Origin: Microbacterium sp. TPD7012
GTDB taxonomy: Bacteria > Actinomycetota > Actinomycetes > Actinomycetales > Microbacteriaceae
Direction of reading: 5' to 3'
Length of the DNA stretch: 64,000 bases
NCBI RefSeq assembly: GCF_003075395.1
Contig: NZ_QDFV01000003.1
Span: 558,685-622,684, forward strand
How positions within the stretch are numbered: position 1 is the first letter of the stretch; every line of letters begins with the position of its first letter. The notes beneath the pieces were generated by a model. That model saw only the letters and a program-made list of their open reading frames with translations, was not told the origin of the DNA and searched no databases. A program made the position numbers and the translations under genes. This document shows positions 51,451 to 60,550 of the stretch, piece after piece.

Positions 51451-52763
51451 CGGGTGGCCTCCTCTGCGGTGTGGTGCGGTCTCGGGACGTATCTCACGCG
51501 GTCGACCCTCCGGCCGTCCATCCGGACGACCTGGAGCATGCCGCTGTCGACCGTCACCTCGTCTCCGACGGTCGGCACGCGCTCGAGCACGCTCATGACG
51601 TACCCGCCGACCGTGTCGTAGACGTCGCCCTCCGGAACCACGACTCCGGCGCGGCTGCGCAGCTCGTCCGGTCGCAGCTCACCCGGGAACATGATGCCGT
51701 CGCGCCCGCGGACGATGCCGGCCCTCGTGCGGTCGTGCTCGTCCGACACCTCGCCGACGAGCTCCTCGACGAGGTCCTCGAGTGTCACGAGACCCGCGGT
51801 GCCGCCGTACTCGTCGACGACGATGGCGAGCTGGTAGCCGCGAGCGCGGAGCTCGGAGATGAGACCGTCGACGTGCACGGTCTCCGGGACCCGGAGCGCG
51901 TCCGTCGCGAGAGCGCCCACCGGTACCTCCGCGCGACGCTCACGCGGCACCGAGATGGCCGCCTTCAGGTGCACGACGCCGGAGATGTCGTCGAGGTCGT
52001 CGTCGTAGACGGGGAAGCGGCTGTGGCCGGTGCGACGTGCCAGCTGGATGACGTCATCGGCGGAGTCGCCCGCGGCGAGCGCATGCATGCTCGGCCGAGC
52101 CGTCATCACATCGGCGGCGCTGAGCCGCGAGAAGGTGAGCGTGCGGTCGAGCAGGCTGGCCGTGTCGGCCTCGAGCAGCCCCGCGTTCGCGGAGCGGCGG
52201 ACGAGGGACGAGAGCTCCTCGGCGCTGCGCGCACCGGAGAGCTCCTCCTTGGGCTCGATGCCCATGCTGCGCAGCACACCGTTCGCGCTGCCGTTGAGCA
52301 CCACGATGGCGGGCTTGAACACCGTCGTGAACGCGACCTGGAAGGGGATGACGAGCTTGGCGGTCTGCCGCGGCAGCGCCAGCGCGAAGTTCTTCGGGAC
52401 CAGCTCGCCGAGGATCATCGACAGCACCGTGGCGACCAGCATCGCGACGATCGTCGCGATCGGAGCGACGGCAGCCTCGGGGATGCTCCAGGCGAGGAGA
52501 GTCGGACGGAGCAGGTTCGACAGCGCGGGCTCCATCGTGTAACCGGTGAGGAGCGTCGTCAGCGTGATGCCGAGCTGCGCCGACGAGAGATGCGTCGACG
52601 TGTGCTTGAGAGCGCTGATCGTGAGCGAGAGCCGGGATTCGCCTCGTGCCTGACGCGCCTCGAGGTCGGCGCGGTCGAGATTGACCAGCGCGAACTCGCT
52701 CGCGACGAAGAGGCCGGTGCCGACCGTGAGCAGGAGCCCCACGCCCAACATGATGTAGTCCAT
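51447..52763 (-). CDS. CNNM/CorC-type hemolysin-family protein, full length
   Basis: This 438-residue protein has the DUF21 membrane domain ([34 protein letters not shown]), a CBS pair and a complete C-terminal CorC_HlyC domain ([25 protein letters not shown]). It is a likely Mg2+/Co2+ efflux protein of the inner membrane. The ATG at 52763 follows GAGAGGAA; an in-frame start 17 codons earlier is less likely. It is the first gene of the pair. Confidence 0.88.
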   Translation of the reverse strand: MDYIMLGVGLLLTVGTGLFVASEFALVNLDRADLEARQARGESRLSLTISALKHTSTHLSSAQLGITLTTLLTGYTMEPALSNLLRPTLLAWSIPEAAVAPIATIVAMLVATVLSMILGELVPKNFALALPRQTAKLVIPFQVAFTTVFKPAIVVLNGSANGVLRSMGIEPKEELSGARSAEELSSLVRRSANAGLLEADTASLLDRTLTFSRLSAADVMTARPSMHALAAGDSADDVIQLARRTGHSRFPVYDDDLDDISGVVHLKAAISVPRERRAEVPVGALATDALRVPETVHVDGLISELRARGYQLAIVVDEYGGTAGLVTLEDLVEELVGEVSDEHDRTRAGIVRGRDGIMFPGELRPDELRSRAGVVVPEGDVYDTVGGYVMSVLERVPTVGDEVTVDSGMLQVVRMDGRRVDRVRYVPRPHHTAEEATR

Positions 52764-52841
52764 CAGAGGTTCCTCTCCGGTGAGAGAGGCGGACAGTGGG
52801 GCGATGTACTGCAACTGGGAGGGTCGTCCATTATGCGGACG

Positions 52842-52847
52842 ATTCTA
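52842..52847 (-). promoter_or_regulatory. -10 element TAGAAT of the CNNM pair
   Basis: TAGAAT on the minus strand predicts a leader of about 70 bases before the ATG at 52763. The leader holds the small inverted repeat AGAGG-AA-CCTCT next to the ribosome site. Confidence 0.45.
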
Positions 52848-52874
52848 CAGAACCCGGCGGGGAGCGCGACTCGG

Positions 52875-54329
52875 TTACCAGCTGACCGGGAGCGCCTTGC
52901 CCTCCTCGTATCCCGCGGCCGACTGGAGGCCGACGAGAGCCCGGTCGTGGAACTCCGGCACCGACGACGCGCCGGCGTACGTGAACGACGAGCGCACGCC
53001 CGAGGTGATCATGTCGAGCAGGTCCTCCAGTCCGGGGCGGAGCGGATCCAGGTAGATCGTCGACGAGGAGATCCCCTCGGCGAAGAGCTCCTTGCGCGCA
53101 CGCTCGTAGGCGTCGAGGCGGCCGAACCGCGCTTGGACCGCCTTGGTCGAGGCCATGCCCCACGATTCCTTGAAGATCCGTCCCTCTCCGTCGCGCTGCA
53201 GTTCCCCCGGCGCCTCGATCGTGCCGGCGAACCAGGAGCCGACCATGACGGATGCCGCGCCGGCGGCGAGCGCGAGCGCCACGTCGCGGGGGTACCGCAC
53301 CCCGCCGTCCGCCCAGACATGGGCCCCGAGCTCTCGCGCCGCCTGCGCGGTCTCGAGCACCGCCGAGAACTGGGGTCGCCCGACCGCGGTCATCATGCGC
53401 GTCGTGCACATCGCGCCGGGGCCCACGCCGACCTTGAGGATCGACGCTCCCGCATCGACGAGGTCGCGCGCGCCGTCGGCGGTGACGATGTTCCCCGCCA
53501 CGATCGGCAGGCCCAGGTCGAGGTCGGCGACCGCGCGCAGCGCGCGCAGCATCCCTTCCTGGTGCCCGTGGGCGGTGTCGACCACCAGCACGTCGACCCC
53601 GGCGCCGGCGAGCGCCTTGGCCTTCGCGGCCACATCCCCGTTGATACCGACAGCGGCGGCGACGGCGAGGCGGCCGTCGGCGTCGAGCGCCGGACGATAC
53701 AGCGTGGAGCGCAGCGCGGTGCGCGCGCTCAGCGTTCCCACCAGATGCCCGTGATGGATCACGGTCACCATCTCGACGTCGGCATCCGTGATCACGTCGA
53801 AGGCGTGGCGTTCCGAGCCGATGTCCTCCGCGTCGATCGATGGGACGCCGCTGTGCACGAGATCGCCCAGCTGCGCATCCGGGAGCGCCGTGGCCAGCCG
53901 CGTCGCCGGAAGGATGCCGAGCACCCGGCCGACCTCGATCGGCGCCTCGCCGCGGGCGACGACGATCCCGTGCCCTGCGGTCGGCGGGAGCAGACGGAGC
54001 GCGTCGGCGACGGACGCCTCCGGCGGGAGCACGATCGGCGTGTCCCAGAGCACGGGCTGAGCCTTGACGTCGCGGATCGCGGCGTCCAGGTCCTGCAGCG
54101 GCAGGTCCTGCGGAAGCACGCCGAGTCCGCCGCGGCGGGCGAGCACGGCCGCGAGACGCGGACCCGTCACCGAGTTCATGTTCGAGGCCACCAGGGGCAG
54201 CGTCGCCGGTGTCCCGTCCTGCGGCGCGAGATCGACCTGGAGACGACTGGTCACCGCGGATCGGCGCGGAACCAGGAAGACGTCCGAATAGGTCAGATCG
54301 ACGGTCGGCTGCGCACCTGAGAAGTTCAT
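52875..54329 (-). CDS. guaB1: GuaB1-type IMPDH-family protein, probable GMP reductase
   Basis: This 484-residue TIM-barrel protein has an inserted CBS pair (residues roughly 95-210). The catalytic Cys308 lies in GVGPGAMCTTRMMTAVG and the barrel start reads YSDVFLVPRRS. Mycobacterial GuaB1 has been shown to act as a CBS-containing GMP reductase rather than an IMP dehydrogenase, and this protein has the same architecture. The ATG is six bases after TACCGT. It is divergent from kgd. Confidence 0.9.
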   Translation of the reverse strand: MNFSGAQPTVDLTYSDVFLVPRRSAVTSRLQVDLAPQDGTPATLPLVASNMNSVTGPRLAAVLARRGGLGVLPQDLPLQDLDAAIRDVKAQPVLWDTPIVLPPEASVADALRLLPPTAGHGIVVARGEAPIEVGRVLGILPATRLATALPDAQLGDLVHSGVPSIDAEDIGSERHAFDVITDADVEMVTVIHHGHLVGTLSARTALRSTLYRPALDADGRLAVAAAVGINGDVAAKAKALAGAGVDVLVVDTAHGHQEGMLRALRAVADLDLGLPIVAGNIVTADGARDLVDAGASILKVGVGPGAMCTTRMMTAVGRPQFSAVLETAQAARELGAHVWADGGVRYPRDVALALAAGAASVMVGSWFAGTIEAPGELQRDGEGRIFKESWGMASTKAVQARFGRLDAYERARKELFAEGISSSTIYLDPLRPGLEDLLDMITSGVRSSFTYAGASSVPEFHDRALVGLQSAAGYEEGKALPVSW

Positions 54330-54335
54330 GTCTCC

Positions 54336-54341
54336 ACGGTA
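54336..54341 (-). promoter_or_regulatory. -10 element TACCGT of guaB1
   Basis: TACCGT, GGAGAC, ATG on the minus strand. The gap also contains GGAG. Confidence 0.5.
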
Positions 54342-54489
54342 CTCAGATCGCCGCGCGGTCGGCACACGGCTTCGACGATTGCCGGGGCGAAACACGTTAG
54401 GCTTGACAGTCGAGAGTGTGCGGACCCGGGCGCATCCTGCGCCGTCGTCTGCACCAGAGTGCTTCAGCGATGAAAGAGGGCGATACAGC

Positions 54490-57400
54490 GTGTCGAACCA
54501 GGTGACCGGCGTCGGAGGCGACGGGGGGTTCGGAGCCAATTCCTGGCTCGTCGAAGAGCTCTACGAGCAGTTCAAGGAGAACCGCGACTCGGTCGACAAG
54601 GAGTGGTGGCCGGTTCTGGAGAAGTACCACGCGGACACCACCGGCTCCGCGGCTCCTGCGGCTGCCCCCGCGGCCCCCGCTGACACGGCCGCGCATCCCG
54701 TCACGGCACCGATCCCGGTGATCGGCTCGCAGCCGGTCGCACGGACCACCACCAAGCCGGCGGCCACGGCTCCGATCCCCGCCCAGGCGCCGAAGCCTGC
54801 GGCGAAGGAAGCCGTCGACGCCGCCGAAGAGGACAAGGTCACCCCGCTCCGCGGCCTCCCCAAGACCCTCGCGGCGAACATGGACGAGTCCCTGACCGTC
54901 CCGACCGCGACCAGCGTCCGCACCGTTCCGGCGAAGCTGATGATCGACAACCGCATCGTCATCAACAACCACATGGCCCGCACGCGTGGCGGCAAGATCA
55001 GCTTCACGCACCTCATCGGCTGGGCGCTCATCCGCACCCTCGACGAGTTCCGCAGCCAGAACGTGTTCTACGCCGAGATCGACGGCAAGCCGTCCGTCGT
55101 CGCACCGGCGCACGTGAACCTCGGCATCGCGATCGACCTGCCCAAGCCCGACGGCACGCGCGCCCTCATGGTCCCGAGCATCAAGCGCGCCGACACCCTG
55201 AGCTTCACCGAGTACCTGTCGGCGTACGAGGATCTGGTCACGCGCGCCCGCGGCAACAAGCTGACCGCCGCGGACTTCCAGGGCACCACGGTGTCGCTGA
55301 CCAACCCGGGCGGCATCGGAACCGTGCACTCGGTTCCGCGTCTGATGAAGGGCCAGGGCTGCATCATCGGCGCCGGCGCCCTCGAGTACCCGGCCGAGTT
55401 CCAGGGCGCGAGCGACAAGACGCTCAACGAGCTCGCGATCGGCAAGACCATCACCCTGACCAGCACCTACGACCACCGCGTCATCCAGGGCGCCGGGTCG
55501 GGCGAGTTCCTCAAGAAGGTGCACGAGCTGCTCATCGGGCAGCGCGGCTTCTACGACGACATCTTCGCGGCGCTGCGCATCCCGTACGCGCCGATCCGCT
55601 GGAACCCCGACATCGCGGTCGACCTCGCCGAGCGCGTCGACAAGCAGTCCCGCGTGCAGGAGCTCATCAACTCCTTCCGCGTGCGCGGCCACCTGATGGC
55701 CGACATCGATCCGCTGGAGTACGTGCAGCGGTCGCACCCCGACCTCGAGATCGAGAGCCACGGGCTCACCTTCTGGGACCTGGATCGCGAGTTCGTCACC
55801 GGCGGCTTCGGGGGCCGGCGACTCGCGAAGCTGCGCGACATCCTCGGCGTGCTGCGCGACTCGTACTGCCGCACGCTCGGCATCGAGTACATGCACATCC
55901 AGGACCCGGAGCAGCGCCGCTGGTTCCAGGAGAAGGTCGAGGTCAAGTACCAGAAGCCCGGCCACGACGAGCAGCTCCGCGTCCTCCGCAAGCTCAACGA
56001 GGCCGAGGCGTTCGAGACGTTCCTGCAGACGAAGTTCGTCGGCCAGAAGCGGTTCTCGCTCGAGGGCGGCGAGTCGCTCATCCCGCTTCTCGACGAGATC
56101 CTCCAGGGCGCCGCGACGGCCGGACTCGAGGGCGCGGCGATCGGCATGGCCCACCGCGGTCGTCTGAACGTGCTCACCAACATCGCCGGCAAGACCTACG
56201 GGCAGGTGTTCCGCGAGTTCGAGGGCACGCAGACCCCGGGCAACCAGCGCGGCTCCGGCGATGTGAAGTACCACCTCGGCACCGAGGGCACCTTCGTCGC
56301 CGACGACGGCTCCGAGCTCCCCGTCTACCTCGCCGCGAACCCCTCGCACCTCGAGACGGTCGACGGAGTCCTCGAGGGCATCGTCCGCGCCAAGCAGGAC
56401 CGCAAGCCCATCGGCACCTTCGCCTGGCTGCCGATCCTCGTCCACGGTGACGCGGCCTTCGCAGGCCAGGGCGTCGTGGTCGAGACGCTGCAGATGTCGC
56501 AGCTGCGCGGCTACCGCACCGGCGGCACCATCCACGTGGTCGTCAACAACCAGGTCGGCTTCACGACGTCGCCGAACGACGGTCGCACCTCGGTCTACGC
56601 GACCGATGTCGCCAAGACGATCCAGGCGCCGGTGTTCCACGTGAACGGCGACGACCCCGAGGGCGTCATCCACGTCGCCCAGCTCGCCTTCGAGTATCGC
56701 GAGCGCTTCCACCGCGACGTCGTGATCGACCTGGTCTGCTACCGCCGACGTGGTCACAACGAGGGCGACGACCCCTCGATGACGCAGCCTCTGATGACCG
56801 ACCTGATCCAGGCGAAGCGCTCGGTCCGCAAGCTCTACACCGAGTCGCTCGTCGGCCGCGGTGACATCACCGAGCAGGAGTACGACGAGGCGAAGGCGGA
56901 CTTCCAGAACCGCCTCGAGATCGCCTTCGCCGAGACGCACGCCGCGGAGACCGGTGCGACGCCGATCGCGCCCGATCTCCTCCCGGTCGAGGAGCAGATC
57001 GGCGCACCGGACATCACCGGCGTGCCGAACGAGGTCATCCAGCTCATCGGCGATGCGTTCGTGAACAAGCCCGAGGGCTTCACGGTGCACCCGAAGATCC
57101 AGCAGCTGCTCGACAAGCGTCTCGACATGAGCCGCAACGGCGGCATCGACTGGGGCTTCGGCGAGCTTCTCGCGTTCGGTTCGCTGCTCGTCGAGGGCAC
57201 GCCCGTGCGCTTCGCTGGTCAGGATGCGCGCCGGGGCACGTTCGTGCAGCGTCACGCCACCCTGCACGACCGCGCGAACGGCCAGGAGTGGCTCCCGCTG
57301 TCGAACCTCTCCGACGCGCAGGGCCGCTTCTTCATCTACGACTCGCTCCTCAGCGAGTACGCCGCCCTCGGCTTCGAGTACGGCTATTCCGTCGAGGCTC

Positions 57401-58170
57401 CCGAGGCGCTCGTCCTGTGGGAGGCGCAGTTCGGAGATTTCGTCAACGGCGCCCAGTCGGTCATCGACGAGTACATCTCCGCCGCCGAGCAGAAGTGGGG
57501 ACAGCAGTCCAGCGTCACGCTGCTCCTCCCCCACGGCTACGAGGGCCAGGGACCCGACCACTCGTCGGCTCGCATCGAGCGCTTCCTGCAGCTGTGCGCG
57601 CAGGACAACATGATCGTGTCCCGTCCCTCGACCCCGGCGTCGTACTTCCATCTGCTGCGTCGACAGGCCTACGCCCGTCCGCGCAAGCCGCTGATCGTCT
57701 TCACCCCGAAGGCCATGCTGCGTCTGCGCGGCGCGACCAGCCCGGTCGAGGACTTCACCCAGGGCCGTTTCGAGCCCGTGATCGACGACCACCGCGATCT
57801 CGATCGTGCCGCCGTGAAGCGCGTGCTCGTACACTCCGGCAAGGTGCACTGGGATCTCCGCGCCGACCTCGAGAAGAACCCGAACCCGGAGATCGCCCTG
57901 GTCCGGCTCGAGCAGCTGTACCCGACGCCGATCGACGAGCTCAAGGCCATCACCGACTCGTACCCGAACGCCGAGCTGGTGTGGGTGCAGGAGGAGCCGG
58001 AGAACCAGGGCGCGTGGCCGTTCCTGGCACTCGCCTTCGCCGACGTCCCCGGTGACCGCTCCTTCCGCCCTGTGGCTCGCACGGCATCCGCATCGCCGGC
58101 CACCGGATCCTCCAAGGTGCACGCCGCCGAGCAGGCGAAGCTGCTCCGCGAGGCGCTCACGCTCGGCTGA
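54490..58170 (+). CDS. kgd: Multifunctional 2-oxoglutarate decarboxylase/dehydrogenase (Kgd, E1/E2 fusion)
   Basis: This 1226-residue TCA-cycle enzyme is typical of Actinobacteria. The N-terminal 45 residues (NSWLVEELYEQFKENRDSV) match the E1o lead segment, and an Ala/Pro-rich linker spans about 50-115. An E2-type succinyltransferase core has its TYDHRVIQG active-site His near residue 328, and a full ThDP-dependent E1 half contains GMAHRGRLNVL and RRRGHNEGDDPS. No lipoyl domain is present, so it relies on a separate E2. I chose the GTG at 54490, nine bases after AAAGAGGG. Confidence 0.95.
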   Translation: MSNQVTGVGGDGGFGANSWLVEELYEQFKENRDSVDKEWWPVLEKYHADTTGSAAPAAAPAAPADTAAHPVTAPIPVIGSQPVARTTTKPAATAPIPAQAPKPAAKEAVDAAEEDKVTPLRGLPKTLAANMDESLTVPTATSVRTVPAKLMIDNRIVINNHMARTRGGKISFTHLIGWALIRTLDEFRSQNVFYAEIDGKPSVVAPAHVNLGIAIDLPKPDGTRALMVPSIKRADTLSFTEYLSAYEDLVTRARGNKLTAADFQGTTVSLTNPGGIGTVHSVPRLMKGQGCIIGAGALEYPAEFQGASDKTLNELAIGKTITLTSTYDHRVIQGAGSGEFLKKVHELLIGQRGFYDDIFAALRIPYAPIRWNPDIAVDLAERVDKQSRVQELINSFRVRGHLMADIDPLEYVQRSHPDLEIESHGLTFWDLDREFVTGGFGGRRLAKLRDILGVLRDSYCRTLGIEYMHIQDPEQRRWFQEKVEVKYQKPGHDEQLRVLRKLNEAEAFETFLQTKFVGQKRFSLEGGESLIPLLDEILQGAATAGLEGAAIGMAHRGRLNVLTNIAGKTYGQVFREFEGTQTPGNQRGSGDVKYHLGTEGTFVADDGSELPVYLAANPSHLETVDGVLEGIVRAKQDRKPIGTFAWLPILVHGDAAFAGQGVVVETLQMSQLRGYRTGGTIHVVVNNQVGFTTSPNDGRTSVYATDVAKTIQAPVFHVNGDDPEGVIHVAQLAFEYRERFHRDVVIDLVCYRRRGHNEGDDPSMTQPLMTDLIQAKRSVRKLYTESLVGRGDITEQEYDEAKADFQNRLEIAFAETHAAETGATPIAPDLLPVEEQIGAPDITGVPNEVIQLIGDAFVNKPEGFTVHPKIQQLLDKRLDMSRNGGIDWGFGELLAFGSLLVEGTPVRFAGQDARRGTFVQRHATLHDRANGQEWLPLSNLSDAQGRFFIYDSLLSEYAALGFEYGYSVEAPEALVLWEAQFGDFVNGAQSVIDEYISAAEQKWGQQSSVTLLLPHGYEGQGPDHSSARIERFLQLCAQDNMIVSRPSTPASYFHLLRRQAYARPRKPLIVFTPKAMLRLRGATSPVEDFTQGRFEPVIDDHRDLDRAAVKRVLVHSGKVHWDLRADLEKNPNPEIALVRLEQLYPTPIDELKAITDSYPNAELVWVQEEPENQGAWPFLALAFADVPGDRSFRPVARTASASPATGSSKVHAAEQAKLLREALTLG

Positions 58171-58187
58171 GCGCTCCCGCCGACGAC

Positions 58188-58221
58188 GAAGGCGCCTCGA
58201 CCTCACGGTCGGGGCGCCTTC
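58188..58221 (+). terminator. Hairpin terminator after kgd
   Basis: Bases 58188-58202 pair with 58207-58221 (14 Watson-Crick pairs and one G-U) around the loop TCAC, followed by TCTCGTT. It lies 17 bases after the kgd stop and faces the convergent Eis-like gene. Confidence 0.78.
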
Positions 58222-58241
58222 TCTCGTTCCCGCTGGACGCG

Positions 58242-59543
58242 TCAGTACCAGATGTCGAGCGACGGCGCGGGGAACGCGATCAGCGCGCGGTCGAGGGCTT
58301 CGACAGCCGCGGCGTCCGCGGTGATGCGCCCGGCTCCGTGCAGGGACGCTGTCCGCACCCCACCGGCGTACAGGGAGGACAGCACGGAGACGTCGAGCGA
58401 GATGTCCGGCGTCGCAGTCTCCACTCGGTCGACCGTCGCGGCACCGGCGCCGTCGACGCGGAGATGCCAGTCGCCGCTCGCGAAACCGAGCGGGTCCTCG
58501 ACGCGGATGACGGTGTCGAGCGGAGCCGAGTACCGGCGGGCGGAGAGCGCGACCGGCACGTCGAGGATGCGCAGCCAGCCATGGTCGTGCACGACCTGCG
58601 TCACGCCGCGCGGGTCCGCCACCAGCCACGGCAGCGGATCGTCGAGCGGACGGAGATCGGCGGTGACCTCGTCGACGAGGTCGTGCTGCAGCGCGAAGCG
58701 CCAGAGCGCCGCCACGGCGTCGGGCGTCTCGGCGACCAGGAGCCCGATGTCGAGCCGGAAGCGGAACGAGTCGCCCTTCTCGTGCACCGTGTAGGCGAGC
58801 GCGCCGCGGAGTTCGCCGGCGTCGTCGAGGAAGCGGACCCCTCGCACCTTGTCGCGGTCCTGACCCGCCGGCGATGCGCCCGAGAGGCCCTCCCACCGAC
58901 CCTGCCAGCCGGGGATGCGGCCTGATACGGCGTGACGCGCACGCTCGTGCACGGTGCCGATGTCGGCGGCCAGGGCCTCGCGATCGACGTACTCGACCCG
59001 TCCGGACGGCGTCGCGCCGCCCCACCCGGCACGGCGGGTGTCGATCGTGAGATGCGCGACAGGGATCGCGGAGCCGAATCCGTACCGGCCGTAGATCGTC
59101 GCCTCGGAGACGGTGAGGCCGGCCATCGGGACTCCGGCGGAGGCCGCGGCGCGGAGTTCGCCCTCGAGCAGCGACCGGGCGATGCCGCGGCGACGATGAG
59201 TGGCGGCGACCGTCACCATGCTGATCGCCCACATGTCCAGTTCGCCACCGCCGGGGATGGTGAGCGGCGTCACCCAGGCGTTGGTCGTCGCGACCGGGAA
59301 CGCAGACGCCGGTGCACCGGGCTCGTAGACCCCGATGTTGCGTCGCTCGGCGAACGTCTTCCGGTTCTGGGCGAGCGACTCCGCACTCGGCTCGGCTCCG
59401 AGGAAGCCGCGGTCGGCGGCCCGCTGGAACCCGCTCGCGCTCTCGTCGACCGTCAGATCGACGACGCGGTAGTCGAGTCCCGCGGCGCGCAGCCGTTCGG
59501 TCGAGGTCGGGTCGGCGGGCACATCACGCGCATCGATGGTCAT
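58242..59543 (-). CDS. Eis-like GNAT N-acetyltransferase
   Basis: This 433-residue protein has the Eis architecture: an N-terminal GNAT with the acetyl-CoA loop VAATHRRRGIARSLLEGEL near residue 110, a second GNAT-like region (LPWLVADPRGV), and an SCP2-like C-terminal domain. It ends in a short aromatic tail (LDIWY) whose carboxylate is catalytic in Eis. Conserved YGRYGFG is present. Mycobacterial Eis acetylates aminoglycosides and protein lysines; the role here is unknown. Confidence 0.88.
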   Translation of the reverse strand: MTIDARDVPADPTSTERLRAAGLDYRVVDLTVDESASGFQRAADRGFLGAEPSAESLAQNRKTFAERRNIGVYEPGAPASAFPVATTNAWVTPLTIPGGGELDMWAISMVTVAATHRRRGIARSLLEGELRAAASAGVPMAGLTVSEATIYGRYGFGSAIPVAHLTIDTRRAGWGGATPSGRVEYVDREALAADIGTVHERARHAVSGRIPGWQGRWEGLSGASPAGQDRDKVRGVRFLDDAGELRGALAYTVHEKGDSFRFRLDIGLLVAETPDAVAALWRFALQHDLVDEVTADLRPLDDPLPWLVADPRGVTQVVHDHGWLRILDVPVALSARRYSAPLDTVIRVEDPLGFASGDWHLRVDGAGAATVDRVETATPDISLDVSVLSSLYAGGVRTASLHGAGRITADAAAVEALDRALIAFPAPSLDIWY

Positions 59544-59549
59544 CGATCC

Positions 59550-59555
59550 AGCCTA
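59550..59555 (-). promoter_or_regulatory. -10 element TAGGCT of the Eis-like gene
   Basis: TAGGCT, GGATCG, ATG on the minus strand, with no ribosome site. Confidence 0.55.
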
Positions 59556-59576
59556 CCGACGGCCCCCGACGGAGGG

Positions 59577-59822
59577 TCAGTGCTGAGAGGCCTGGACTTC
59601 GCGCAGACGGGCGAACACCTGATCGCGCAGCTGCTCCGGAGCCGTCTCCTTGCAGGCGCGGGCGACGACCTCGGTGAGCGTCGTGGCGACGAGAGCCTCG
59701 TCCCGGCACGATGCGCAGTTCTCGAGATGCTCCCGGATCTCGGTGTGCTCGGTCTTGCACACCTCGTTGCGGAGGTACTCCTCCAGATCCTGGCGGGCCT
59801 TGTCGCAGCCGCAGTCGCTCAT
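59577..59822 (-). CDS. rsrA: Zinc-binding anti-sigma factor, RsrA/RshA type
   Basis: This 81-residue ZAS-domain protein has the His/Cys cluster HLENCASC near residues 32-39 (Hx3CxxC), with further Cys at CGC and VCK near the N-terminus. In Streptomyces RsrA, oxidation of such Cys releases zinc and the sigma factor. The ATG overlaps the sigma gene stop by four bases, as expected for a co-regulated pair. It acts in the cytoplasm as a thiol-redox switch. Confidence 0.92.
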   Translation of the reverse strand: MSDCGCDKARQDLEEYLRNEVCKTEHTEIREHLENCASCRDEALVATTLTEVVARACKETAPEQLRDQVFARLREVQASQH

Positions 59823-60481
59823 TTCGTGCTCCTCGTGTCAGCCGCGGCGATGCCTCGCTCGGCGGCGTAGTCAGCCAGCAGCTCCCGCAGCATGCGCCTG
59901 CCACGGTGCAGGCGGCTCATCACGGTGCCGATGGGGGTCTTCATGATGTCGGCGATCTCCTGGTAGGCGAAGCCCTCGACATCCGCGAAGTACACCGCCA
60001 GCCGGAAGTCCTCCGGGACGGCCTGGAGGGCATCCTTCACGACGGATGCCGGCATGCGGTCGATCGCCTCGGCCTCGGCCGAACGGCCGTGCGTCGCGGT
60101 GGTCGACTCGGCGCCACCCAGCTGCCAGTCCTCGAGCTCGTCGATCGTGCCCTGGTAGGGCTCGCGCTGCCGCTTGCGATAGATGTTGATGTAGGTGTTC
60201 GTCAGGATGCGGTAGAGCCACGCCTTGAGGTTGGTGCCCTGCGAGAACGTCGCCCAGGAGCCGTACGCCTTCACGAACGTCTCCTGCACGAGGTCGGCGG
60301 CGTCGGCCGGGTTGCGCGTCATGCGCATCGCGGCGGCGTAGAGCTGATCCATGAAGGGGATCGCCTGCTCCTCGAATTCGCGCCGAGGGTCGCCGACGGT
60401 CTCTGCGGTTGCGGTGTCATCCATCACCGGCCAGTCTAGGCCGCTGATGTCCAGCGTCCCGCGTTCCAGCGTGCCCAGCAT
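59819..60481 (-). CDS. sigH: ECF sigma factor SigH/SigR, thiol-oxidative stress
   Basis: This sigma factor of up to 220 residues has region 2 ([29 protein letters not shown]) and region 4 ([38 protein letters not shown]). It directs thioredoxin, mycothiol and protease genes in relatives. The ATG at 60481 has an excellent GGAGGAG site and adds 19 residues before a second ATG at 60424 that matches the usual family start. TAGACT lies eight bases before that second ATG, so two isoforms are possible, as in Streptomyces SigR. It is divergent from aroA. Confidence 0.92.
   Translation of the reverse strand: MLGTLERGTLDISGLDWPVMDDTATAETVGDPRREFEEQAIPFMDQLYAAAMRMTRNPADAADLVQETFVKAYGSWATFSQGTNLKAWLYRILTNTYINIYRKRQREPYQGTIDELEDWQLGGAESTTATHGRSAEAEAIDRMPASVVKDALQAVPEDFRLAVYFADVEGFAYQEIADIMKTPIGTVMSRLHRGRRMLRELLADYAAERGIAAADTRSTK
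60433..60438 (-). promoter_or_regulatory. Internal -10 element TAGACT in sigH
   Basis: TAGACT lies inside the extended sigH reading frame, eight bases before ATG 60424 and five before an in-frame GTG. It could start a leaderless message for a short isoform. Confidence 0.4.
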
Positions 60482-60532
60482 GCACTCTCCTCCTCGGCGG
60501 ACGCCCGCGCCTTCACGCCGCGGGCATCCTGT

Positions 60533-60544
60533 TCACTAAAGTGA
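60533..60544 (+). promoter_or_regulatory. aroA promoter -10 within a palindrome
   Basis: TAAAGT (60537-60542) lies eight bases before the aroA ATG, and the surrounding TCACT-AA-AGTGA (60533-60544) is an inverted repeat. The repeat may be a regulator site or chance; no known box matches. Confidence 0.45.
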
Positions 60545-60550
60545 GAACCG

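Noticed and set aside
54397..59232. A 1611-codon open frame on the minus strand opposite kgd
   Set aside because: It is the antisense shadow of a high-GC gene. Its translation is rich in Arg/Glu/Val/Leu repeats without domain structure, while the plus strand encodes an unmistakable Kgd.
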